DNA from: Clostridia bacterium
Lineage (GTDB): Bacteria > Bacillota > Clostridia > Oscillospirales > CAG-272
Assembly: GCA_017504625.1 (NCBI GenBank)
Contig: JAFVQU010000017.1
Span: 1 to 45,376, forward strand
Length of the DNA stretch: 45,376 nt
Direction of reading: 5' to 3'
Part shown: in pieces, positions 14,031 to 23,150 of the stretch
How positions within the stretch are numbered: the first letter of the stretch is position 1
How the letters are laid out: every line of letters begins with the position of its first letter
Made by a program: the position numbers and the translations under genes
The notes under the pieces: model-generated
What the model saw: only the letters and a program-made list of their open reading frames with translations
What the model was told of the DNA's origin: nothing
Databases searched by the model: none

Positions 14031-14891
14031 TTAAGCTATAGGATTTTTTCTGATAAAGAGTACACCGAGCGTATTTCTTCCACAATGCGACGAGATCGTG
14101 CATCCCGCGCGTGTGTTCATTACGTTAGCATCGGGAGCAAGCTCCTTCACCTTGTTCACGCAGGAATTTATTATCTCGGGATCGCAACCCGCGTGAGTTA
14201 CGAATATCTTGTCAGTATAGATATCCGACGCATCACCAACACGGTCGGCAATATACTGAGGAAGAACTGCGCCGAATTTGCCGCGATACTTCTTGCCAAC
14301 TCCCATCTTACCGTCTTTTACGGTGATGCAAGGCTTAAGGCCAAGCACGGTTGCGCCGACCTTTGCAACGGCAGAGCAACGTCCGCCCTTATAGAGAAAT
14401 TCAAGACTGTCGATTACGAAAGAAGCGTCGACGTTGGGAGTGAGAGCCGAGCAAGCTTCAGCGATCTCTTTTGCGCTCTTGCCTTCCGCCGCCATTTCTG
14501 CCGCGGTGAGAACGAGCAAACCACCGCCTGTCGAAAGATTTCTCGTATCAACAGCATATACGTTCTCATATTCCTCGGCTACAAGACGTGCGTTACTGAA
14601 TGTAGACGACATCTCCGAGCTTATCGCAAAGAAAACGATGGAAAAACCTTCACTCGTCTTCTCCTCAAAAAACTCCTCGTACTGCGCGATATTTACCGCA
14701 GCTGTCTTTGGAAGTGTTCCGGTCTTTTCGTAATTTTCATAGATCATATCGGGGTTGATGTCAACTCCATCGGTATACGTCTTATCTCCGAGTGTAACAC
14801 CAAGCGGAAGAATATGAATATCATACTTTTCAATCAATTCGGGGCTTAAGTCGCAGGTACTGTCACTTGCAATAATAATCTTCTCTGCCAT
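14031..14891 (-). CDS. DegV family fatty-acid-binding protein
   Basis: 286 residues, typical length. The N-terminal ASDSTCDLSPELIEKYDIHILPL block, the TSQPS-like PKTAAVNIAQY segment, the SLEFLYKGGRC motif and the C-terminal HCGRNTLGVLF are signatures of the DegV/FakB family. FakB proteins bind fatty acids and present them to the kinase FakA for phosphorylation and phospholipid synthesis; paralogue functions differ and no fakA is nearby. GAGAGG precedes the ATG. The promoter is far upstream (14981-15009), leaving a leader of about 80 nt. Confidence 0.9.
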   Translation of the reverse strand: MAEKIIIASDSTCDLSPELIEKYDIHILPLGVTLGDKTYTDGVDINPDMIYENYEKTGTLPKTAAVNIAQYEEFFEEKTSEGFSIVFFAISSEMSSTFSNARLVAEEYENVYAVDTRNLSTGGGLLVLTAAEMAAEGKSAKEIAEACSALTPNVDASFVIDSLEFLYKGGRCSAVAKVGATVLGLKPCITVKDGKMGVGKKYRGKFGAVLPQYIADRVGDASDIYTDKIFVTHAGCDPEIINSCVNKVKELAPDANVMNTRAGCTISSHCGRNTLGVLFIRKNPIA

Positions 14892-14980
14892 ATTATAAAA
14901 ACCTCTCGTTGCTTTATTTTTTCCATTCTAACACAGTTTTATTAACTGAATGTTATATTTTAACTTTTTTCGACTCTATA

Positions 14981-15009
14981 AGTATAATATATATTTGTTG
15001 ATATGTCAA
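14981..15009 (-). promoter_or_regulatory. Promoter of degV
   Basis: Minus strand -35 TTGACA (15004-15009), 17 bp, -10 TATACT (14981-14986). Confidence 0.8.
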
Positions 15010-15033
15010 TATCCTTAAAAAATCGTTTTTTCG

Positions 15034-15062
15034 TTGACAAACAATTATGGGTGTGATATAAT
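15034..15062 (+). promoter_or_regulatory. Promoter of the RpiR-transporter operon
   Basis: -35 TTGACA (15034-15039), 17 bp, -10 TATAAT (15057-15062), divergent from the degV promoter. Confidence 0.85.
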
Positions 15063-15107
15063 CAATATACAAATTATTTTTTGAGAAATTTTCAAGATGG
15101 AGTCATT

Positions 15108-15962
15108 ATGTCCAATTTAATTTTACAAGATATCAAAATCAATTTTGAATTTATGAGTCAGGTAGAGAAAAAAATCGCAAATTTGATTGTTTCCGATCCA
15201 CAAAAATTCACGACATATTCGCTCTCCGAGGTTTCTGAAATAGCACAGGTATCTCAAGGAAGCGTTATAAATTTTTCAAACAAGTACAGCGGTGGTGGGT
15301 TTCCATCTCTCAAGCTTGCGATTGCGGCATCTCTGGCACAGGAACAGAAGAAAACGTTTAGCAAAATAGGAAACAGCGATTCTCTCACCGAAATTTTTCA
15401 CGACACGGCAGCAAACATAAATGATGCACTCTTGAATACGATAGAAACAAACAGCGAAGAAATGCTAAAAAAGGCCGCAGATATGATACTTGCCGCAAGC
15501 AAGGTAGAGATATACGGATTTTTCCGCTCCGCAGCTGTTGCAACGGATTTTTACTATCAGCTTTTACAGATTGGAATTCCATCAACCTTCGTCAGCGACG
15601 TTTTCACATGTACGCTCTCGGCATCAATGCTTGACAGCAACAGTTTGGTTATAGCGATCTCCTCCTCAGGACAAACTCAAGAGCTATTAAACGCCGTTGA
15701 GCAGGCTAAAAAAAGCGGCGCCTCGATCATTTCAATCACATCCAATCGGAACTCTCCCCTTCCGGAACTTTCCGACGTTACCCTCTATTCTTCGCCAAGT
15801 GGAAACTCGCTTACAAGCAAAATTTCTGAGGTTCGTATTTCTCAGCTGACACTCACTGACACGCTCTGCGCGTATTTACGCGGAAAGCTCGATGCCGACG
15901 GACACAATTCGTATTTCAAAATGAAGGAACTGCTTAAGCTCTTGAACGTAAAGGACATTTAA
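15108..15962 (+). CDS. RpiR family transcriptional regulator
   Basis: 284 residues. An N-terminal RpiR helix-turn-helix (about 30-60, SLSEVSEIAQVSQGSVINF) is followed by a SIS sugar-phosphate isomerase-like domain (about 110-240; KVEIYGFFRSAAVATDFYYQL and VIAISSSGQTQELLNAV). SIS domains in this family bind sugar phosphates, so the effector is probably phosphorylated. ATG 15108 is preferred over an in-frame TTG at 15081 because GATGGAG sits at ribosome-binding distance. The next gene starts 2 bp after the stop, so this regulator and the transporter are co-transcribed and probably autoregulated. Confidence 0.9.
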   Translation: MSNLILQDIKINFEFMSQVEKKIANLIVSDPQKFTTYSLSEVSEIAQVSQGSVINFSNKYSGGGFPSLKLAIAASLAQEQKKTFSKIGNSDSLTEIFHDTAANINDALLNTIETNSEEMLKKAADMILAASKVEIYGFFRSAAVATDFYYQLLQIGIPSTFVSDVFTCTLSASMLDSNSLVIAISSSGQTQELLNAVEQAKKSGASIISITSNRNSPLPELSDVTLYSSPSGNSLTSKISEVRISQLTLTDTLCAYLRGKLDADGHNSYFKMKELLKLLNVKDI

Positions 15963-15963
15963 A

Positions 15964-17166
15964 ATGTTAAGCCAAAAAGCAAAACACGCCGCAATGATAG
16001 GAACGCTTTGCTCGGTTTCCTACTTTGCAGTTTACATAATTAGAAACATATTAAGCGCGGTAACGCCTCAAATGGTTGAGGGCGGATATACGGAAGCTTA
16101 TATCGGTAGCATTTCGGCTCTCTATTTCACATTTTATGCCATCGGACAGCTTATAAACGGTGCAATTGGTGATAAAATCAAAGCAAAATGGATGATAAGC
16201 ATCGGCCTTGCAGGCGCCGGTGTAACCAACTTTATTTTTTCTCGTGTCACCCTAATTCCCGAGGCTGCAACCGTCGCATACGCATTATCGGGATATTTTT
16301 TATCAATGATATATGGGCCTATGACCAAGGTAGTTGCTGAAAACACCGATCCTCTCCACGCAACGCGTTGCAGTATTGGCTACACCTTCGCATCATTTTT
16401 CGGATCCCCCGCAGCGGGAATTCTCGCGTCCTTCCTTGCATGGCAAAGCGTTTTTGCGGTCGGCAGTACTGCTCTCGTCTTTATGTCAATAACGGTTTTT
16501 ATTTTCTTCTCAATATTCGAGCAACGTGGAATCGTCAAATACGGACAATATAGGGCCGAGAAAAAAGGCATCAGAAATATCGGCGTGCTTTTCAAGCGTC
16601 AAATAGTCAAATATTCCCTTATCTCCGTCATAACGGGTGTCGTTCGCACCTCGGTAGTCTTCTGGTTGCCAACTTATATAGCTCAACATCTTAACTTTTC
16701 CGCAAAGGATTCAGCAAGCATTTTTACGGTGGCGACACTTATAATTTCACTGACTGCGTTTATTGCAGTATTCGTTTACGAGAGATTGGGATATAGTATA
16801 GACAAAACAGTGCTCGTTATGTTCTCAAGTGCGACAGTATTCTTTATACTGACGTATTTTGTCGATCAACCGATACTAAATATAATCTTTATGGTTCTCG
16901 CCATTATGTCGTCCAATGGGGCGGCGTCGATGCTCTGGAGCAGATATTGCCCGAGCCTGCGTGACACGGGTATGGTGTCCTCGACAACCGGATTTCTTGA
17001 CTTCTTAAGCTATATGGCGGCATCAGCAGGAAATATTATTTTTGCAAATGCCGTCACAAATATCGGGTGGGATAATCTTATTCTCGTCTGGATAGGATTG
17101 ATGATTCTCGGTGTCGTAGTGGTGATGCCGTATAAGAAGATGAGTCTGTATAAAAAAACGAAGTAG
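15964..17166 (+). CDS. Major facilitator transporter, organophosphate antiporter-like
   Basis: 400 residues, about 12 membrane segments, no signal peptide. The first helix region (SYFAVYIIRNILSAVTPQM) and the ALYFTFYAIGQLINGAIGDKIKAKWMISIG loop resemble the organophosphate:phosphate antiporter branch (GlpT/UhpT/UhpC). Together with the RpiR/SIS regulator immediately upstream this suggests uptake or sensing of a sugar phosphate or similar anion; the substrate is inference. There is no separate promoter. Confidence 0.8.
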   Translation: MLSQKAKHAAMIGTLCSVSYFAVYIIRNILSAVTPQMVEGGYTEAYIGSISALYFTFYAIGQLINGAIGDKIKAKWMISIGLAGAGVTNFIFSRVTLIPEAATVAYALSGYFLSMIYGPMTKVVAENTDPLHATRCSIGYTFASFFGSPAAGILASFLAWQSVFAVGSTALVFMSITVFIFFSIFEQRGIVKYGQYRAEKKGIRNIGVLFKRQIVKYSLISVITGVVRTSVVFWLPTYIAQHLNFSAKDSASIFTVATLIISLTAFIAVFVYERLGYSIDKTVLVMFSSATVFFILTYFVDQPILNIIFMVLAIMSSNGAASMLWSRYCPSLRDTGMVSSTTGFLDFLSYMAASAGNIIFANAVTNIGWDNLILVWIGLMILGVVVVMPYKKMSLYKKTK

Positions 17167-17278
17167 AACTCTAAATCAGATTTGCGACAAGGTCTCGTTA
17201 ATATCAAAGTCTTTCTTCCACAAAACAGGAAAATCCTTTCGGGTTTTCGAGATTCTTCGTTATCAATATTTACATTAA

Positions 17279-17314
17279 AAAAGATAGAGAGGTTTTTTAC
17301 CTCTCTATCTTTTT
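17279..17314. terminator. Bidirectional terminator between transporter and tRNA-Val
   Basis: AAGATAGAGAGG / CCTCTCTATCTT hairpin (17281-17292 with 17300-17311) with A and T runs outside. It serves the plus-strand transporter and the minus-strand tRNA-Val. Confidence 0.88.
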
Positions 17315-17391
17315 TGGTGGAGACAGTAGAACTCGAATCTACGACCCCTTGCATGTCAAGCAAGTACTCTAACCAACTGAGCTATGCCTCC
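17315..17391 (-). tRNA. tRNA-Val (anticodon GAC)
   Basis: 77 nt with encoded CCA. Acceptor GGAGGCA pairs with TGTCTCC. The D arm is AGCTCAGTTGGTTAGAGT, the anticodon loop TTGACAT (GAC) sits on a CTTGC/GCAAG stem, and the T arm is GTAGA-TTCGAGT-TCTAC. The promoter TTGATT - 17 bp - TATAAT is at 17409-17437. Confidence 0.96.
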
Positions 17392-17408
17392 GTGTTGATG
17401 ACCTTTAT

Positions 17409-17437
17409 ATTATACTATAACAAAGCAAAAAAATCAA
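17409..17437 (-). promoter_or_regulatory. Promoter of tRNA-Val
   Basis: Minus strand -35 TTGATT (17432-17437), 17 bp, -10 TATAAT (17409-17414), about 17 bp before the tRNA 5' end. Confidence 0.8.
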
Positions 17438-17474
17438 GACCTTTTTTTAATTTTATATAAAAATTTTCCACAAA

Positions 17475-17501
17475 AATGCCACGGCGACGCCGTGGCATTT
17501 A
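17475..17501 (-). terminator. Terminator of the cmk-plsC-ispH/rpsA operon
   Basis: AAATGCCACGGC / GCCGTGGCATTT hairpin with a T-rich tract on its minus-strand exit, immediately after the ispH-rpsA stop at 17510. Confidence 0.8.
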
Positions 17502-17509
17502 GTTTTTAA

Positions 17510-19558
17510 TTATTCTGCGTCAGCAGCTTCCTCTACAGCCTCTACAGCTGCCTCGTCCTCGGGCATTGCCTCTGCAAGTGCCTGAGCTTCTTCGAGGAGA
17601 GCTCTGATGGAAAGGCTTACCTTCTTCTTCTCGTCGTCAACCTCAACGATCTTTGCGTCAACAGTCTGGCCAACCTCAAGAACGTCAGCAGGCTTTGCGA
17701 TCTTTGTCATAGCGATCTGAGAAATGTGGATAAGTCCGTCTACACCGTCAACGATCTCTGCGAATGCACCGAAGGGCATCATGCTTACGATCTTAACTGC
17801 AACGATGTCGCCAACCGCATAGTTGGTCTTGAAGATAGTCCAAGGATTAGTTTCCTCGGTCTTGTATGTAAGAGAAATTCTCTTCTTTTCCTTGTCAACG
17901 CTCTTAACGGTAACGGTGATCTCGTCGCCGATAGCAACAACGTCTGCGGGAGACTTAACTCTCTTCCAAGAAAGCTCACTTGCGTGAACCATTCCGTCTA
18001 CACCGCCAAGGTCAACGAATGCGCCGTAAGAAGTCATGCTCTTAACCTTACCGGTGTACTGCTTGCCTTCCTCGATGTTTGCCCAGAACTCTGCCTCAGC
18101 CTTACGTCTTTCCTCGCGGAGAATAACGCTGATAGAGCCCTTTGCTCTCTTACCGTCGCGGATCTCGGTAACCTTAAGTCTGACCTTCTGACCTACCATA
18201 GTTGCAAGGTCTGCGTCCTTGGAAAGTCCGGTCTGGGAAGCGTGAACGAAAATACGGTTTGCGTCAACAACGACAACAACGCCTACTCCGCCCTTTACTA
18301 CCTCTACTACTGTGCCTTCGAGAATCTCATCGTTCTCTTTAGCTGCTACGATGCGGCTCCAATTCTTATCGGAGTCTACTCTCTTCTTGTCGAGAGTTGC
18401 AAAACCTTCAACGTCGCTGACACGTACGACGAATGCCTCTACTGCGTCACCGATCTTGAACATCTCGGTGAGCTTTGCCGCAGGATCGTCTGTTATCTTG
18501 TCTGCTTTGATAATGCCTGTGACTTTTGCGCCAAGGTCAAGCTGCAACTCGCTGTCATTTACAGCGGTTACATAACCTGTAACAGTATCTCCTGTATTTA
18601 AAGGTCTCAGAGATGTTTCGAGAAGTTCTGCAAAGTTTTCTGTTGCTTTGCTCATGGTTCTTTCTACCTCCTGGATTATGTCGTGCGGGGTCGATGCCCC
18701 TGCCACAATTCCCACTTTTTTGTGGGTGAACGGAAAATACTGTTTCATCTCATCTGCATTTTCTATCATCACAGTGTTGTCACACTCGGCTTTGCATATT
18801 GAATATAGCTTTGCCGAATTTGAGCTTCCTCTGCTACCGATAACTATCATAAAATCGCTGATTCGAGATAGCTTTGCGGCTTCGATTTGTCTGCATTCCG
18901 TAACACTACATATTGTATCAAAAATTTGCGAATTTGTATATACCTTTTTCAAAAATTGTTTAGTTTTCTCCCATTCGCCCAATTTTTGAGTTGTTTGAGC
19001 CACCAGAATTGGTGCTTTTGCGCAATTTGTGGATAAAAGCCCATTTTTCAGCGCTTCTTCTAATTGTTCACATTTGTCAAATACAAAGACATTTCCGTCA
19101 AATCTGCTACAAAATCCGACAACCTCGGGATGCTCTCTGCTTCCAAGCACCAAAAGCGTACCGTTTTTATCGTTATTTTCTTCAACGATCTTGTGTATTT
19201 TCTTGACGTACACACACGTACAGTCAACAAACGTAAAATGTGGATTTTTCTCAGAGCATCGAACAAGCTTTTCCTCGGTCGAGCGTTCTATTCCGTGCGC
19301 TCTGACAAACACCTTAACGGGCGAGCCCTCGGTCGCAGTTGCCGCGATATTCTCTATCTCATCAGGGGAGATTATTCCAACTCCCTGCGCGGCAAGTCGC
19401 GCATTATAGGTGTCGTTGTGGATCAGTCTGCCGAGCGTAAAAATTCTTTCTCCGCTCTCTGCCCTTGCAATCTCTTTCTCAACGTATTTTGCCGCTCTTG
19501 CAACACCTGAGCAAAATCCCGACGATTTTGCTACGGTCACTTCAATTCTATCAGCCAT
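17510..19558 (-). CDS. ispH: IspH (HMBPP reductase) - ribosomal protein S1 fusion
   Basis: 682 residues in two parts. Residues 1-300 are 4-hydroxy-3-methylbut-2-enyl diphosphate reductase, the last step of the MEP isoprenoid pathway. The three iron-sulfur ligands are C16 (GFCSGV), C115 (DCTCVYV) and C217 (TICSVT); REHPEVVG is at 141-148. Residues about 320-650 are four S1 RNA-binding repeats (for example SYGAFVDLGGVDGMVHASELS), and the tail is acidic. This fusion is known from Clostridia; the S1 part probably acts in translation as RpsA. The gene overlaps plsC by 8 bp, the standard clostridial order. dxs, the first MEP enzyme, is also in this window. Confidence 0.95.
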   Translation of the reverse strand: MADRIEVTVAKSSGFCSGVARAAKYVEKEIARAESGERIFTLGRLIHNDTYNARLAAQGVGIISPDEIENIAATATEGSPVKVFVRAHGIERSTEEKLVRCSEKNPHFTFVDCTCVYVKKIHKIVEENNDKNGTLLVLGSREHPEVVGFCSRFDGNVFVFDKCEQLEEALKNGLLSTNCAKAPILVAQTTQKLGEWEKTKQFLKKVYTNSQIFDTICSVTECRQIEAAKLSRISDFMIVIGSRGSSNSAKLYSICKAECDNTVMIENADEMKQYFPFTHKKVGIVAGASTPHDIIQEVERTMSKATENFAELLETSLRPLNTGDTVTGYVTAVNDSELQLDLGAKVTGIIKADKITDDPAAKLTEMFKIGDAVEAFVVRVSDVEGFATLDKKRVDSDKNWSRIVAAKENDEILEGTVVEVVKGGVGVVVVVDANRIFVHASQTGLSKDADLATMVGQKVRLKVTEIRDGKRAKGSISVILREERRKAEAEFWANIEEGKQYTGKVKSMTSYGAFVDLGGVDGMVHASELSWKRVKSPADVVAIGDEITVTVKSVDKEKKRISLTYKTEETNPWTIFKTNYAVGDIVAVKIVSMMPFGAFAEIVDGVDGLIHISQIAMTKIAKPADVLEVGQTVDAKIVEVDDEKKKVSLSIRALLEEAQALAEAMPEDEAAVEAVEEAADAE

Positions 19559-20174
19559 TTACGCTCTCTCCAAGCTCACAGACCTTATCAAAGAGCAACC
19601 TTGATATTCTGATATTCTCTCCTGCCGCTTCGGGATCATATCCAAGCTCTTCAAATTTGATGGGCTTACCTACGTAAACGTCAATACGGCAAAAGGGTGT
19701 AAATTTTCTTTTCTTGGTCTTTATAAAGCACGGAAGCACGGTTGCCTGTGCGCGTGTAACGATCATTCCGACACCCGATTTGACCTCGGTATCTCTCGGA
19801 TCAACACCCTTCATTCTGTGTCCCTGCGGAAACATGCCGATGCATTTACCCTCTTCGAGCATTTTGATCGTTTTTTTGATAGCGCCGACGTCGGCTTTCT
19901 TTCGATCCACGGGGTATGCGCCGAGCGCGGCTACGAGCTTGTTGAGAAGCGGAACCTTGAAAAGCTCCTTTTTAGCCATAAAATGCGGCTGTTGTTTATC
20001 GATTACCGCACAAATGCACACGGGATCTATATTTGCGATGTGGTTTGAAATTACAACGTACGGGCCTTCATTCTCATCAGGCTCGTTTTCAACGTTATGC
20101 CCGTGTATTCTGAACAAAAATCTCACGGGTGCCGCAAGCCATTTTTTGATGTTTATATATGCCTTACTCTTCAA
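19551..20174 (-). CDS. plsC: 1-acyl-sn-glycerol-3-phosphate acyltransferase
   Basis: 207 residues. The acyltransferase motifs are visible: NHIANID (the NHx4D catalytic motif), then FPQGHR in place of the usual FPEGTR, and VLPCFI. It acylates lysophosphatidic acid to phosphatidic acid at the membrane. The frame opens with TTG at 20174, overlapping the last 11 bp of cmk (TTGA-type coupling) with GGGAGTGAAGG upstream. Q for E in the second motif is a mild departure seen in some family members. It overlaps ispH-rpsA by 8 bp. Confidence 0.92.
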   Translation of the reverse strand: MKSKAYINIKKWLAAPVRFLFRIHGHNVENEPDENEGPYVVISNHIANIDPVCICAVIDKQQPHFMAKKELFKVPLLNKLVAALGAYPVDRKKADVGAIKKTIKMLEEGKCIGMFPQGHRMKGVDPRDTEVKSGVGMIVTRAQATVLPCFIKTKKRKFTPFCRIDVYVGKPIKFEELGYDPEAAGENIRISRLLFDKVCELGESVNG

Positions 20175-20862
20175 TTGCCTTCACTCCCGTTTTTTCTTCG
20201 ATAAGCTTTATTATATATTCTACCGATCCGTCAAAATCATAGTCGGAGTTATCAAAATAATGTGCGTCATCAGCGGGCTTAAGAGGTGCCGCCGCGCGAG
20301 TGCTATCGGCGTGATCGCGCTCGTTCATTTCGGAAAGAACGTCCTCGAATTTAACCTCAACGCCTTTTGCTATAAGCTCTTTGTATCGTCTTGTAGCGCG
20401 AGCCTCGCTCGATGCTGTGAGGAATATCTTAACCTCTGCCTCGGGAAGAATGACCGTACCGATATCGCGGCCGTCCATAATTACGCTGTTCTTTCTCGCA
20501 AGCTCCTTCTGAGCTTCAAGCAAGAATGCGCGGACAGAGGGCACGGATGAAACCGCGGACGCATACATAGAGATATCGGGCTGACGGATCTTATCACCAA
20601 GATCCTCACCGTTGAGTATAACGTGCTGCGCGCCGTCAACGTATTTTATTTCGATATTTATTCCGTCGAGAAGAGGCGTCATCTTCTCTGCCGTCTTTGC
20701 ACCCTCGACAGAGATGCCGTTCTCTCTCGCGTAATATCCGACCGTGCGGTAAAGCGCACCGGTGTCAACGTAAATGATTCCGAGCTTTTTTGCTACCGCC
20801 TTGGATATAGTCGATTTTCCCGCACCGCCGGGGCCGTCTATAGCAACTGCTATCTTTTTCAT
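20164..20862 (-). CDS. cmk: (d)CMP kinase
   Basis: 232 residues. The P-loop GPGGAGKST is at residues 9-17, the VDTGALYR motif follows, and MDGRDIGT is the conserved CMP-binding block. It phosphorylates CMP and dCMP with ATP. The C-terminal RDHADSTRAAAPLKPADDAHYFDNS stretch is typical of bacterial Cmk. ATG 20862 follows AGGAG. It is second in the operon after the flavoprotein gene and overlaps plsC by 11 bp, the usual clostridial arrangement. Confidence 0.96.
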   Translation of the reverse strand: MKKIAVAIDGPGGAGKSTISKAVAKKLGIIYVDTGALYRTVGYYARENGISVEGAKTAEKMTPLLDGINIEIKYVDGAQHVILNGEDLGDKIRQPDISMYASAVSSVPSVRAFLLEAQKELARKNSVIMDGRDIGTVILPEAEVKIFLTASSEARATRRYKELIAKGVEVKFEDVLSEMNERDHADSTRAAAPLKPADDAHYFDNSDYDFDGSVEYIIKLIEEKTGVKAIEE

Positions 20863-20889
20863 ATTTTTATGCTCCTGATTATTGTCTTT

Positions 20890-22134
20890 TTATTCTGCCG
20901 CGCTCTCGCCCGCAACGACAGCGGTTGAAAACGCTATCTGAAGATTAAATCCGCCCGTATACGCGTCAAGATCAAGCACCTCACCTGCAAAATAAAGTCC
21001 CGATACTATCTTTGACTCCATAGTTTTGGGATTTATCTCATTGACCTCTACGCCGCCCTTGGTAACTATTGCCTCGTCAATAGGTCTGAATCGCAAAAGC
21101 GGTATTCTCATACGCTTGATCGCTTCAAGAAGCTTTTTGCGCTCCTCTTTCGTAATAGAATTGACCTTTTTTCTCGGATCAATGCCCGATATATCAATTA
21201 TAGGCTCAATTGCTTTCAGGGGAAGAAGGTCCGAGAGCGAATTTATAAAGTCTTTATTGTTGTACTTGGCAAAATCAGCTCTTATTCTCGCGTCAAGCTC
21301 GCTTTCGTCAAGCGCGGGCTTTAAGTCGATCTGTGCCTCGTATTTGCCCTTTTCTATGTCGTGGATGTGCGCCGACGCAGACAGGATCATCGGTCCCGTC
21401 ATGCCGAAATGAGTAAACATCATCTCGCCAAAATCCTCGTACACGGATTTACCGTTATCGCATCTGACTATCTTCAGAGCAACGTTTTTTAGCGATAAGC
21501 CCTGCATTCTCGCGCAAAGATTTGTGTCGGCAACGATAGGCACGAGCGAGGGGGTAATTTCGGTCACCGTATGACCTGCTTCGCTCGCAAATTTATATCC
21601 GTCGCCGTCAGAGCCCGTTCCGGGATATGATCTTCCGCCCGTACAGACGATGACTGCATCAAAATCCTCTGCTTGTCCGTTACAAACGACACCCGAAACG
21701 GCACCGTCATTTATAACAAGCGAAGTAACCTTTCCACGTCTTATGTCAACATAAAGCTCACGGCAACGGTTCGTAAGCGCACGTACGATGTCACTCGCCT
21801 TGTCCGATACGGGAAAAACTCGTCTGCCTCTCTCAACCTTAAGGGGCACTCCGCATCCCTCGAAGAAGTCCATCGTGTCCGACGTTGAAAAACGGTTTAG
21901 TGCGGCGTAAAGGAAGCGCGGGTTTGTCGGCACGTTCTGCAAAAACTCATTATTCGGGCAATCATTGGTGACGTTACATCTTCCCTTACCCGTAATTCCG
22001 AGCTTTCTTCCAAGCTTCTCGTTTTTTTCAAATATAGTTACCTCTGCGCCCTGATACGCGGCGTGAATTGCCGCCATCATGCCAGCGGCACCGCCGCCAA
22101 CGACACATATTCTTTTATTTTTCATTTCACTCAT
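20890..22134 (-). CDS. HI0933/YhiN-like FAD-dependent oxidoreductase
   Basis: 414 residues from ATG 22134. The N-terminal dinucleotide motif VVGGGAAGMMAAIHAA is followed by FEKNEKLGRKLGITGKGRCNVTN, the hallmark of the HI0933-like (BaiN-type) flavoprotein family. The C-terminal LYFAGEVLDLDAYTGGFNLQIAFSTA block contacts FAD. The substrate is unknown for most members; BaiN homologues act on bile acid intermediates, but gene order alone (before cmk) is the general clostridial pattern and does not support a bile acid role. The start is uncertain: 22134, 22125 and an overlapping 22167 are all possible and none has a strong ribosome binding site. Confidence 0.85.
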   Translation of the reverse strand: MSEMKNKRICVVGGGAAGMMAAIHAAYQGAEVTIFEKNEKLGRKLGITGKGRCNVTNDCPNNEFLQNVPTNPRFLYAALNRFSTSDTMDFFEGCGVPLKVERGRRVFPVSDKASDIVRALTNRCRELYVDIRRGKVTSLVINDGAVSGVVCNGQAEDFDAVIVCTGGRSYPGTGSDGDGYKFASEAGHTVTEITPSLVPIVADTNLCARMQGLSLKNVALKIVRCDNGKSVYEDFGEMMFTHFGMTGPMILSASAHIHDIEKGKYEAQIDLKPALDESELDARIRADFAKYNNKDFINSLSDLLPLKAIEPIIDISGIDPRKKVNSITKEERKKLLEAIKRMRIPLLRFRPIDEAIVTKGGVEVNEINPKTMESKIVSGLYFAGEVLDLDAYTGGFNLQIAFSTAVVAGESAAE

Positions 22135-22141
22135 ATTCTTA

Positions 22142-23005
22142 TCAATGTCCGTGCTTTTGATAGACATTATGCTCGTCCCAGACCTGCTCCAGTCTGTGAA
22201 GTCGCTCGGAAAGCTGTTCTTTATTATCTCTTGCGACGGCTACGATAAGCGCGTTGATTACCGACATCGGCGCAACGAGAGAATCAGCAAAGGAAGCCAT
22301 ATCACTCTGCGCTATGAGAAGCTGACTTGCATACTCGGCAAGAGGTGAGCTTTCGCTATCTGTTATGGCAATTATATCCGCACCTGCTTTTTTAGCAAAA
22401 GCCGCGCCACGAATTACACTCTTTGAGTATCTGGGAAAGCTTACCGCGATAACCACGTCGCCCTCGCCTACGTTCATCATCTGCTCAAAGGTCTCACTTC
22501 CCGAGGTGGTCTGGATAAGTCTTACCTTATCGAATATCATACGCAAGCTATGATTGAGGAAGCCTGCGAGGTATGACGATGCCTTCATTCCGAGAATATG
22601 TATATTCTTTGCCGCGCTTATCTGCTTGACCGCATCGTCAAATGCGTGTCTGTCAATTCCTTCAAGCGTGTTCTTTATCTTTTCAACGTCTGAAATAAGC
22701 ACCTTATCAAGCACGCTCGCGTTACCTATAAGATTGTCGGTGACCTCTACTCTCTGCACAGAGGTAAGCTTTGCACGGATAAGCTCCTGCAATGCCTTCT
22801 GAAATTCGGGATAGCCCTCAAATCCAAATTCGAGCACGAATCGAACGACCGTTGATTCGCTGACTCCGACCTCACGTCCGAGCTTTGCCGCGGTCATAAA
22901 AGCCGCCTTATCGTAATGCTCCTTTATGTAGGTAGCTATTTGCTTTTGTCCCTTGGAGAAGGTGGCAATATTCTGATCAATGAAGCTTAAAATATCTCTT
23001 TTCAA
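22142..23005 (-). CDS. RpiR/MurR family transcriptional regulator
   Basis: 287 residues. The N-terminal HTH_6 domain (about 1-75; TFSKGQKQIATYI and KLGREVGVSESTVVRFVLEFGFEGYPEFQ) is followed by a SIS domain (about 120-255; IHILGMKASSYLAGFLNHSL and VIAVSFPRYSKSVIRGAAFAKKAGA). The effector is probably a sugar phosphate or amino-sugar phosphate. It heads the minus-strand series, 7 bp before the flavoprotein gene, an unexpected partner for cmk-plsC-ispH; it may simply have been inserted ahead of the housekeeping operon. It has its own promoter at 23062-23090. Confidence 0.9.
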   Translation of the reverse strand: MKRDILSFIDQNIATFSKGQKQIATYIKEHYDKAAFMTAAKLGREVGVSESTVVRFVLEFGFEGYPEFQKALQELIRAKLTSVQRVEVTDNLIGNASVLDKVLISDVEKIKNTLEGIDRHAFDDAVKQISAAKNIHILGMKASSYLAGFLNHSLRMIFDKVRLIQTTSGSETFEQMMNVGEGDVVIAVSFPRYSKSVIRGAAFAKKAGADIIAITDSESSPLAEYASQLLIAQSDMASFADSLVAPMSVINALIVAVARDNKEQLSERLHRLEQVWDEHNVYQKHGH

Positions 23006-23061
23006 TTTGTCTTTCCGTGCCTTTCAAAGCATTTGCTTACTCGCAGAGTAATACAACTTAT

Positions 23062-23090
23062 ATTATACATCTTTTAATATAAAATGTCAA
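23062..23090 (-). promoter_or_regulatory. Promoter of the RpiR-flavoprotein-cmk operon
   Basis: Minus strand -35 TTGACA (23085-23090), 17 bp, -10 TATAAT (23062-23067). Confidence 0.85.
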
Positions 23091-23106
23091 TCTATTTTCG
23101 CCATTT

Positions 23107-23143
23107 TGGCAAAAAACGACCCGTCTGCAAAAGCACACGGGTC
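23107..23143 (-). terminator. Terminator after the ROK kinase gene
   Basis: GACCCGT / ACGGGTC outer stem with an inner GC-TTTT-GC (23118-23143), followed on the minus strand by GTTTTTTG. Confidence 0.85.
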
Positions 23144-23150
23144 AGCATGA

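Noticed and set aside
19551-20174. plsC suspected as truncated because it lacks an ATG
   Set aside because: The TTG start with a GGGAG element overlapping the cmk stop gives a normal-length protein; nothing is missing.
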